Of a stretch of DNA of 64,000 nucleotides, positions 13,401-25,400 are shown piece by piece (position 1 is the stretch's first letter; each line of letters opens with the position of its first letter). This DNA is from Apteryx mantelli (Eukaryota; Chordata; Aves; Apterygiformes; Apterygidae). The translations under genes were made by a program, and so were the position numbers. The notes under the pieces are model-generated. The model did not search any database, had not been told where the DNA came from, and saw only the letters and a list, made by a program, of their open reading frames with translations. The stretch covers positions 12,790,001-12,854,000 of the forward strand of contig NC_089994.1 in assembly GCF_036417845.1 (NCBI RefSeq). The letters are read 5' to 3'.

Positions 13401-16400
13401 ACAGGAACATTATGGCTTAAGAATGGAAAAATAACAATTTATGTACTGGGAAAAAAGTAACTTGGAAGTTTACTAAAATATATTTACATTTCCAAGTAAC
13501 TCTGAAAAAAACAAACAAACAAACAAAAACTTTGCTAACAAAACATCTTAACTCCTGCATATTAGAATTTGTGTGTCCTGTAATGAGACATTTTACAAGG
13601 TAGAAAGTCATTTTAATAGGGTTGAGTACCTTCATGAGCTCTTCAAGTCTACTACATTTTTTAGATGCAAAGAGACTTGGATGCAGATAGTTTCCATCAT
13701 CATCATCGTCATCATCATCTTCTTCCTCAGATTTGACTTTTGAATCTAAATAAAAGCAGTGTCTGAATTTTATCTGAGTTTTATATGGATTTGCATAGGG
13801 GTAGGAAGACATGCACAGGTGATGCATATGTTCTTCCTTTAAGAAAACATGATTTTCATAAATTTGCTTATTCACAAAAAGTGACAGATACAAGAAAACA
13901 TTGCTAGCCATCAATAAAACTAAAACTTAAGTACACAGACCAACTTTCTTAGGGTGTTTCTAAAAGCTCCAAGATCATAGCAGCTTTTGTATCTGAAAGT
14001 CTCACCAAAAGATCTTTTTATAATACAAATCTTTTTCTGTTTAAGCAAAATTTCCTCTTATTTTGAATCACCATATCAATCTCAGTTGCAGGATGACGGT
14101 ATTGCCATTCCAATATGTCAAAAAGATGTGTCTTTTCTACCAAATAACATCAGTGGACATTTCAATGACTCACATCCTAGAGTCAGCCATTTGACAAGCA
14201 ATCACTTACGTTTTTTCTCTTCTGTTTTATTTTCAGAAGGAGCAGCATATCGTCCCTCTTTCATAGCTTTCTGAATGAATTTGTAGTAGGGATTGAGGTA
14301 GTGATCAAATCGCAGGAAGTCAAACTGGGAGTTGCGTGCTTGCTTGGCTTTTAGCATAATCTCGAACTGTGCTCCCTGCTTACAAACAAAGTTTGCAGTT
14401 CGTTCTATAATTGCATGCATTTTTGCTGTTGGTGGCTGTGGGAGAAAAATAACATATATTTTCATAAGCAGCCTGTAAAGTTTGCCAGAACTCCAGAGAG
14501 AATTAGAATCAGCATCAGTTCCCTGCCCCACTTCTAGCTTTCTTTAGCATCATAGTTTCATAATCACTTTCAGCTGGTGGAAGCCAATCATTACTGAAAA
14601 AAGCAGTTCATCCTTCCCCAGCTGGTCATACATCTCCTCTTTGCAACATCCTCTCCTTGTACCAGCGCAAGTATTTTTGCCATTGCACACCAAACTCAAC
14701 TGACAAACAAATCCAGGTTTGAGATCAGGGCAACAAAGAAATTCTTTTAAGCCAAGTATATTCCATAGCAATAAAACACACTTCTGCCGCCACCAGACAG
14801 GAGACAGATGTGTTTCTTCACGCAGCAGTGCCAATTTCAAGTGGCTCTATTTTAAAATAACTCAAGGTGCTCTGAAGACTCACCATGCAATTTTTTCTTC
14901 CCAGCAGCTGTTCTCTATACTGTTATCACTAAACATCCGAATATTGTTCCCTAATTAAAAAAGCTTGTTACTATGCATTTTCTTGAAGGGGACATGTTGC
15001 TTCTCAAGACCAACATAAGAACTGCAATTCCTATGTGCTGTCACATTCTCACAAAGAGTCAATGACAACACTGAATACTTCATTAATAAAATAAAAAAGA
15101 ATTTGAATAAAGGTAAACAGCATCAATGCATTTCCATTTCTGAAATTTCATGTAAGGAGCATTGCAACCTCAAAACCAAAAAGTGAAAAGAGGAAGAATG
15201 GATGAACTTCACCATTCCTTGTCTTTAATTTCATACTCAGATAGGTCTGTTTTGTCCTGTGCTCAATAACCTGTAGAAATGCATAGTGTATACCTATGAA
15301 GAATGAAGTGTCACATTAATGATTCATTTTAGCTTTCACTTTTTTTTTTTACTCTAGAATCAGAAGTACATTGCAGAGCTCAGAAAATCTTTTTTTAAGA
15401 GATCAGAAGCACACCAGACATTGATGCTCTATTTAAGAAAAAAAAAGTCTGAATGTGACCAAAGAACACATTTTTTAGAAATTATTTCAGCTGATTAGAT
15501 TCTTTATTAGAACAACATATTCAATCTGGAAAATAATTAGCTGTTTCAAATTTTATTTGTCCCTCTAGAACACTATCAAAGATTCTTTTAATTAGAGGCA
15601 ATGTAGTTCTCAACAATCTGACAGCACTTTCTGCATAGTCGGTTTCACAATTTAATCCTATGTTGAGTTTTCCTATTCCTGCGCTTCTTATGCAGAAATA
15701 CAAAAAACACTTTAAGGCCTAGAGATTCATGAACGAAGCTAAAAAAAGAAACAAACCCTTGAGCAAAGAAGATCAAAAATGACTGTATCTGAAATTACTG
15801 TCTGGTGTTGAATTTGCAACTGGTGCTACTTCATAAGCCTGGGAAACAAACACTATGAGTATTAATATGCTTCCAAGATCAGTAGCAACACCACTGATCC
15901 ACAAAACTTTCCAAAGTTCATGAAGTGAGAAAAATTAAACGGCCATCAAATAGAGAGGCAGCTGTAACAGACCTAATCCAGTTGCTATTAAATTTAATAA
16001 AAAGATGAAACATTTTAACTGATAAGATCTATTTGTTAAAATTTCCGCACATAGGAGTAGCTGTCAGAATAGGGAAGAAACTGTTCTGAAAAGTACTCCA
16101 GTTACATTAATGCTATAACTTGGTCAGGCATTCCGATCTTTAATTATTTTTGTAGTTAAAAGTTTTTCCTAGGTGAGTTTCCCTTACTGCAAATTAAGCA
16201 ACTATCCTCCATCCTTCATCAAGTCCAGAAAATAATTTAAGTCTCATTTTGCCTCTCAGAATTCTCACCTAGAGAAAACAAAGCAGTTTTCAATCTTTCC
16301 TCATAATTTTAAAAGATAATATGCCCTTATTGCACACTTCCCTGGCATTCCAGGCTACTCAGTTTATCCACAACCTTCTTAAAATGCAAAAAAATGCAAA

Positions 16401-19400
16401 AAATTAAAGTTTTAAGTTGTAGAAGACTTTCTGTATCTTATATACAACTCCTGTGTTATAAACTCCAGAACGACATTACTGTTGCAATGGGTGTTACCAT
16501 ACTCTTGACATTCAACAGTTCACTACAGCCTCTAGATCTTTTTTGCAGTAGTGCTGCTTAGCTACTTAATCTTCATTTAACATTTACACTTTGGACTGTT
16601 CTTTACTACAGGAACTATTTTATACCTGTCTTTATTGAACTGTAGCTTACAGATTTTGAATGAAGTCTCCAAGTTACCAAGTCGATTCTCAAATTTTATC
16701 CTGCTTACAAGCACTTTACAGTTTCCCCCGCAAAATGATTAACAACATTTACAAGTGTCCTTTCCCACCACTATGAACACCATCAGCAAACTGTCATAAC
16801 TATACCTCACAAGTCTTTAATTTAAATGTTTATTTGCAATAGACTCGGGAGAGACCTAGGACATCATTTTGTCATGTTCACAAAGTAACAATGTATCGCT
16901 ATGCTTTTTCCAATCACCTGTGAACCAACATCACGGCAATCTAATTTATGAGGTGTTTCTCTGCGCTATGGGAAGAGGGTACAGTAACAAGTACTTTTTA
17001 AAATGTCTGTGAAACCCCACCAATGATTTTTATTTATACACATACATTTATTTATACACACACACACACACACACTCCCCCTCCCCAGCATTTGCTCTCT
17101 GTTCATTTGAATATACTGGAATTCAGTAGCTGACTTACTGAAGTAATTTTGCATTTAGATCCCATATTGTATTTTGCAACTACATGTAAGAATATATCTT
17201 AAGCTTTAGAAGAAAACAAAGCAAAGCAGCTTTGTAGAACGGCAAAGTATCTTTCACTACAGTTAATTCTTGAAAGCAACATCCAAAAGCTAGAAAAACA
17301 GTGTCTGACTGAAAACTCAACATTCTTATTCTAAGACTAAAGTATAACTCATAATACAAAGGCAATAATGTATAAAAATCTTCACTGAACTCAGATGTAG
17401 GTTTTTAAGCACTTCACTATTGAAACGTTGTAAGATTTAATAGAAAATAGAGAAAATAAAACTAGAAGAAGTAAATAGATTTGTTAAATGTCTCTTATTT
17501 CATAGACATACAAAACAAGATGGATGATTTTCAATTAGTATCTAATTAAGTAGAAAACATCTTACAGAAATACCCTATGTTCAAGACTAATTATTCTAAC
17601 AAATTGACTTGAATCTTTACTGGCAAAGGTTATCAAACTGAGAAGGCAGCCCCAAAGTAAATTAACACTTTCACAACAACACTGTACAAGACAGAATATT
17701 ATTTGACTTTTCAGTATCTCTTATAAAACTTGAAGCATATTGAAATTCCTCATGTTTACAACTGTACTCAGATACCAATATTACCTCATTTCACTGAAAT
17801 ACCGTGAAAGGAGAAGACTGTTCAGGCCCCTTCAGGGAAAATATGCAAGCTGCCATCAAGTTTACAGCTTACAGTGTAGCAAATTCTGGTAACATCACAT
17901 GAAGGAAAGAACTTCTGTAATGCTATTTGTAATTTTCTAGAAATAAACTATTACTTTTCTCCTTGAATAGGCTAGTCTTAAACACAGCTTTAAATACAAT
18001 CACTTCCTCCCCCCTTCAGATCAAGACTGAAGTAAAAAACACAGAAAGAACCTCTAAAAAAAGCAATCTTTTGGTTTAACTGCCCTTTACATTTGGAATG
18101 CCAACCCCGGAGTTTCTTTAGGATTTTCTTAAAAAGAAATCTGCCATTTCATACACACTTCAACTTGTGTGCTGACTGATGCAGAGTGGTTACCTTAATA
18201 ATGCGCAAGAAAAACAATTGCATTTTTCCAGATTATCTAGAAATAATACCACAAGTGATGCTAAAAGCACTTAGCACAAACATTTTAATATTTTCTATGC
18301 AAGTTTTCTATGTGAGAAAGAAGATTTAACATAGCTGTCTAAATTGGAACAAGCTACTATACTAGCTAAGCTACTGTTCTAGAATGGTTTAAAAATCTAC
18401 CAAGCTAAAGCTAATGGAAAAATGCAAGTAAGGCACCATAAATTCATTGAAAGTGTCAGAAAAATAGGCTGTTTTGAATACACACACTTACCAATTCCAC
18501 ATCAGAAGGTACATTCAGTCCTGAAGGTGCAACAAAAGGTTCCTCATTTTCTTCTACATTTTCTGTCTGAACTGTTTCTACAAGAAATGACAGAGTAAAA
18601 TACTGTATGATGAAACACAGTAAAGTACACAAATATTCACAAAAAATTATTGAAACAAAGTGCATCTAAAAAGATGTGCAATCCAGGAATATCTCAAATG
18701 AAATTATAACCAGCATTAGCACTAAACATATATTTAAATGTCTCCTCTCCCCTATATTACATGCAGTCTTGTTTACACTAAATATGAGTAAGATTGTGTA
18801 AATCATGTCTTAATGGAGATATTAAGAAGTCTAAAACCCTATAATCCATAACCCTGAATACAGTACTGAAGCTAAACAGGTGTCAAATCAAAATGCAAAT
18901 ATCCTTTCTCACATGACTACTACAACTTTTTTTTTTTTTAATTAAATAAAGGAAACCTACCCAAAATTAAGGGGATTAAAAGACAATGATTAAAGTCTTG
19001 TAGATACCAAGTTTCTCTAAAGCTATTAAGACCCAGGTAGGTGGTAGCTGAATCTAGCTGTCTGTTAATCTACCATTTCATCCTACGCAAACAAGACAAG
19101 CACTTCCATCATCTTCCTAACCCTAATGAAAGTTGTAGAGTAATGCAATAGGGAGGCTAAAATCTATCTCCCACAGAGACAAACCAGTAGCTGACTTAAT
19201 AACTGATTAAAATAAATGTTGCTAGTCACCTGCAAGGTCAGTCTTAAATTTGTTTGATTATTCTTATACCAAGTTTAACATACCCAAATACTTAAACAGA
19301 TTCATCATGTGAACTGCTTATCTAAAAATAGCTATTCTTTTATAAAGGTCAATTTGTATTACATTCTATTATGTGGCACACCAGAAACATTCCTCCAAAA

Positions 19401-22400
19401 ATATTTTGTTTTAAAAATTCCTACACTTATTTATGTGGAAAGTTTACATTTTTAAAACTTTGAGTATGATCTATTCTACTAGCTTTGTTTTAAATATCTT
19501 CAGAGAAACCAAACTCCAATCTCACCCTAACAAGTCAGGGAACACAAACACTAGTAAAACCCAAAGGATGAAAATGTAACTTATACAATAAAGTTTATGT
19601 CTGTATTTTAAAGTAATTCATCATCATCCTGACATTACATTTTTATTAGCGCTCAGCTTCAAGAACTTATGAAAAGTTACAGGCAAACTTGAAGGACAGG
19701 GTTGAAGAGAGCAAATAAAGCAATGAAATTTCCGTAATAATACATATATTAAAATCCAAGACAATGTGTGTTTTCTATTCTTTATGAATTTAAAAATCAA
19801 TGGGTAGACGATGTATTTACAAAGGATAAACTATTAGTTACCTCATATGTTAAATGGCATCTATGGATACAGACAGCAGAACAACAGCTTATCATGTGTC
19901 GGTGTCATAGCAAGTATTTGCACAGAAGCTCCTACCCATGCAAGAAAGTTAAGTCTTTGTTCCTTAACCTTTTTTTTTTTTAATGGACTTAAACAGATTA
20001 GCTCCAAAAAGCACAGAGAAATTTTGGCATCAAGGAAAGGAGAAAGAATAAGCAGCCAAGAAAGAACAGGACTGTTTCTTTTGGCAGGAATTCCAGCTAA
20101 CACTTAGAGAGTTCACAAAACTACAGTCTGGAATTCACATTACTGTTACCTGCATCTTCCAATACTGAATTTTGTTATACTAAGATTTACCAAAAAAAAA
20201 AAAAAAAAAAAGAAAAAAAAGAAAAAAAAAGAAAAGAATTTACAGGCCTGTGTTATTGGAAATTCTGGTCATACAGCATTCAGTTGAAAGACTGTATAGT
20301 TAAAGTACAGCAAAACATAATATAGATGTTGCTATCTCACTCCCCCCCCCAAGTACTTTTCCTCCCAACTTCCTAGAAAATCCTCTTTTGTTATCCATCA
20401 TTACTAAATATATTCTATAAGACACAGTTCAACAAGAAAGTTCACAACTAAGACAATGTTCTAATGATCTGCTACGAAGGCCTCTGCTTCCCATGAGCAG
20501 CACCGAAAATTCTCAGATTGCACTGCAAAATTTTGTAATAGTTTAGCACAACACTTCCTTGCTGCATCAAATATTAAACACAATTTAACTTGTAAGGAAA
20601 AACAGGTAGTTATATCTCTTTGCCAATGATTAACTTGTCATATTTTAACATCCATAAGGAACCACACTCCTAAAAATATGACTTAAGACTGGAATTATTC
20701 TAGATACCTCATCAGTTTAGCAAAGAAAAATAACGTGGAGCAATCCAGACCAACAATTTGGACCCATGACAGCACTCTTACCAACTGGAATTTCTGCTTG
20801 TTCCCCACAGAAATGATCAGAGGTAGATTCCCTAACATTATGGCATGTTTTCATACAAAGTTTTGCAAACAACTCCTACCATATAGGCATGCTATAAGGT
20901 TCAATAGATTCTTGTTTAGGGACCAAAAAGAAGGGGACATTCACTTTTTTAATCTCTACGCAGGAGAGAGAGATGTGGGAGCTGAACAACAAACATGCTC
21001 TCTGTTATCCCCAATTTTCCAGTAGGCTTATCCCTAGCTATTTACTGGTCTACATAACATGCAAAACATCCATTTGACAAGCAATATTCAAAAACTGCAG
21101 GCAAAGAGAACTTTGAAACTGGTTGGTTATGCAATTTACCAAACAAATGGGAATAAAACAAATCAAAGATAACCCAGAAAAGACTGTGCAATTCAGTATG
21201 AGTAGTGACGAGTACAGGGGAAACTTTTGGCAGAATGCAAGTGGTAGTGACAGTGCCCTGACGTAACCTCCCATACCAAACTGCAAAAACAATCGAACAA
21301 TCTTTAAAATCTAAAAAGATCCTGCATTTTCTTTTTATATCACACAACTTGGTAAAATAAATACATCTCATACCATTGTAATCCACCAATATGTAGTTAG
21401 ACAACCTAATTGTTTATTAAACGATCCTAAGTTTACTAAGACATAGTTCAATAACACTGTGAAAGCTTCCTTAAGACTTCATGTTAAAAATACAAAGTTA
21501 TTGTAATTAAAGATGGGAAACTGAGAACTGGAACTCTGCATTTTATAAGATCCTGGAGAGGGACACACTATGTTAAAGAGAGATTAGTTTTAAAAATTAA
21601 GGTGACAAAATCTAAGCTTTTAACAACAACAACAAAAAAAAACCCAGAAAACATTGTATTCTGGTTAATTATTGTTCTGTTGTTCTATGTTTGTAGTCAC
21701 ATTTTCCTTCTTGACCAAGAAATATAGTGGTAATAGAAAGCCATGTGAGGAATTACTATTTATGAATAGGAATCTGCAAGACAGCAGAACTAAATTTTCT
21801 GACCACTGTAGTATTGACTATGAGGTACCAGGAAAACATTTGAACACATCAAGAATAAAGTTTGTAAGAATTCAGTAAAACACTTCCTGAAAGATTTTGC
21901 TGAAATGCTTTGAGATTTTTAATGCGCATTTTAATGAAACACAGATTTTTAACCTTCAACTACAAGTTAACATGGGAGACAAAGGTGCATGTTCTTCATC
22001 TAAATTAACCCCTGGCTATGTTTACCTCTTACCTCTCTGTTTTGCAGGCTGATGCTCCTCCTCCTCAGTGGGTTCTGAAGGGTCATAATAATCACTGCCA
22101 TAACGGAATCCCACTGCATTATATGTACCATCCTCTGCCAAAGCTTCACTCAGTCTCTTATATTCCTCCTCTTGAACAAAAATGCAATTACCAATTAACA
22201 CAACATAATAAAAAGCTAATTTCTCAAAAAAAAAAAAAAAAAGCAATGCTTCTCACTTAAGTTTTTAAAAATTAAGAAATTTTCACCTGTTCATTTTAAC
22301 TTTAATTAAAAATCAAACAGAAAGAGGCAGCATTTATATTTGCTGACTATTTCTTCCTGAAGAAATAAAGGCTGGGGGTTAAAACATTCTAGTGAAATTA

Positions 22401-25400
22401 TGGACACAAGAATACTGACTTTCAGTTAAAAAAAACAAAACAAACAAACAGACAAAAAAAACACACTGAAAAAGAAGAAGAATGTGTTTATTTGGGGTGT
22501 TTTTTTTGGTCTGAAATCCCAGTCTGCCCTCAGAATCTGGGCAATTTCTGTGTGGATCTATATTTAAACTATCCTGAGGTCCTCTCACATACGCAAAGAC
22601 TCCCGTTTTTCGAATCCACTGGGTACTGTCAAGATAACATCAGAAAAAGTGAGTATAAAATAAGTAGGAGTAAATTTAATTTCGTAATTATTTATTTAAA
22701 CATGTGCTAACTCAGGAAGTTTCCTTGAGCAATACCTTGCCTCGCCTCCTCCTCAAGCAAGTCCGTATGCAAGGCTAAATACCTCTCTTCATCACAGAGG
22801 GCATCTATTCTAGCTTCCTCTTCAGACAATTGATAATCTCTGTTCCACGTGGAATATTCAGCGTCATATTCAGAAAGGTCATGTAGGTGACCACGCCCAT
22901 CATACCTGCAAGATGAAAGAACTGGTCAATGCAAAAAACTTAGGGCTTGGGTTTATGTGACTACTTAAATACTTACCCATTAAAAATGAAAAAAAAATAC
23001 TTATATGTTAAAACATATTTCCTTTTAGAAGTTACGTTTAATTTTGCTAATCATTTGTCACCAACTATTGAAAATTTGTTTAATTGTCTAAATTCCTCTC
23101 AAAGAAAATAATAAATTACTACAATTAAAGGCAAAGGTATCCTTTAATAGTTTAAATGGGATCCATTTCCTTAACAGCTCTTACCGTATGTGGTTCAACC
23201 AACCAATCAATGTCACTTGCAAAATATGTTTTTCTGGAAAGTCAAATAGCTTACATTCACACAAACCCGAATACATAAATACCTATCCGTAAGAACCAAA
23301 CGGTCGAAATTTCCTCGCTTCTTTCTGCTAGTCCCGAACTCTCAGGAGATATCTTCACCATAGAAACTTGCGTCCATTGGAGGTAAAATCATGGCTAGGC
23401 TCGGCCCCTAGCCATTTGGCTGAGGAAATAAGTTCTGGGTTATGTGATAGAGAGACACACATACATAGGAACAGTAACATATACATGCAATTCAAGGAGG
23501 TTCACCGTAAAAACGGCAAAGATCAATGACGTACAGTTCCTTTCTACTAAGCAGAAATAATTTTATTTGCAGGAAAAGCATTGCATTGGGATAATGTTTA
23601 TGCATCAGTAAAAGAAACTGATTGAAAAGTAAAGTGACAGTAAGCTCGACTCCGCTGAGGTGTCTTCCCACACACAACTCTTGACTTGTGCCAACTTGCT
23701 AGACCAAAAACAAAGAAAGTAAATATTCTAATAGCAAAAAGTTAATGAAACACGTAGGTCTGGTTAATCAAGCTCTGTCCACAGGCAAACTTCAACCCAT
23801 GTCTTCTCATAGCAATGTGTTTTTCTCAACAGGTGAAAACGAAGACTTCCTGCTGCTGGAGATAAAAAAAATCTAAGCTTCCAAAGGAGTTTATAAGATT
23901 AGTAAATGCAAACTTCCTTAACTTATAAATGTAGGTTATTTGCATTTTTTGGTATTATATGCATATACATGCACATACTTAGTTTTTGTTCCCAACAATT
24001 TCTGTAGCTACTCTAATTTGGGTTACTGTTACGCAGAATCATAAAAATGCCTCTACCTGCTAAAGAAATCTGTCATAGAAGTGAGCTGCCATTAAAAGAC
24101 AAGCATTGTAACACTTCTATTTTTATATAAGAAATAAAACATAACTAACATACGTTTATGGTTATTTTTTCTTCTCTTTTTGTATTTATTTCAATGTGGC
24201 AATTAACTTCAATCATAAAAATCATAAATGGGGGAAAATCCAATATAGTGCCAGGGTATTTTCTCCAGTCTTCTGGAAGGCAATAAAAAGACTAACCCTT
24301 TTTTTTCCAAGCCAAATACACCTGTTAAAATTGAAACATGGAAAATCATGTTTAGCACCAAAACACTGATGAAATTGAGGGAACAAATGTCTATAGTATG
24401 TCATGTGATCCTTTTCAAACCCAAATTCTTCCATCTTTCCCACTGAAGTTTTCAGGGACAGCCACAACTCCTCTTAAATTTATTCTGAATAAATTTATTT
24501 CTAAATCCCATTCTGCACTGCTGATGCTATTGTACCAAAAAATTCTATTACTCTCTCATGCCGTAAACCAGCCCCTACTACAAAACAACCAAGAAAAAAA
24601 AAGTCACACCTGACATAAAATTTGAAAAGCAAGCAACTCCAAAATACAGAGCCATTCTGCCTAATGCAGTCACTCACAGCACAAGGAGAAAGCTATCTGG
24701 CCAAGAATTGCTCTGGAGGGATCCCATAAATAGCTTGCAGCCAGATTACGTAGGAGAAATAAGTAAAGTCCAGTTTCCCCTTACGTGGATAAAAATCTTT
24801 CCACTCCCCACACTGCACTCTACTTGCTTTGGGGACACAACCATTAGATGTCTAATAAGTATTCCCATGCAATAAGACTCCCTTAGTTTCCAAGTGAAAA
24901 AAAGATGATGTTTGGGGTTTGCATTGAAAACAGCAGCTCATTCCCACTCTCCACACCACGCTGTAAACCCTACCCTAGCAAGTGGAGGAGGAAGCCTCAA
25001 AACACACTGATTATCAGAAGGGTTCGGAGGGAAACTCCCGAAGCTGTCAGAGAGGAGAACCCCAAAGTTCCCCTTGCCAGGGGGAAAGGCTCTGCAATGT
25101 TACAAAAGAAGCATCATTACCAGGAGGAGCAGCCCTCCAACTCTGCCAGCGAAGAAAATCCCCACATGTCTGCCAAAGCGAACCCTCCTTTGCTCACACA
25201 TCCCCCCTCACTTGCCCACAGCATAAGGGGAGGAACAGAAAGAGGCTATAACAGGAGATCTCGCAGCAGAGGCTGGGGGTTGGGTTGCACCGACCTATCG
25301 ATCATGATCTTGGGGTCTCCCATCCAAGGAATAAGGTGTCGCCCCTGCTCCTGGTACTGAGCCTTCTCATCATCTCGAAACAGCTTGCAGGCATAGCCGA

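Noticed and set aside
13417..13914. 165-codon minus-strand frame
   Set aside because: Only the middle (13630-13745) is SFSWAP exon 6. Both ends are intron read through, as shown by clear splice sites and phase.
21042..21404. 120-codon minus-strand open frame inside SFSWAP intron 3
   Set aside because: Same strand as SFSWAP, but it has no acceptor/donor phase that fits and no resemblance to the protein. Conserved residues run straight from exon 3 to exon 4.
24905..25360. 151-codon plus-strand frame near the start of SFSWAP intron 1
   Set aside because: It overlaps exon 1 in antisense and its openness follows the GC-rich composition. No recognisable protein.
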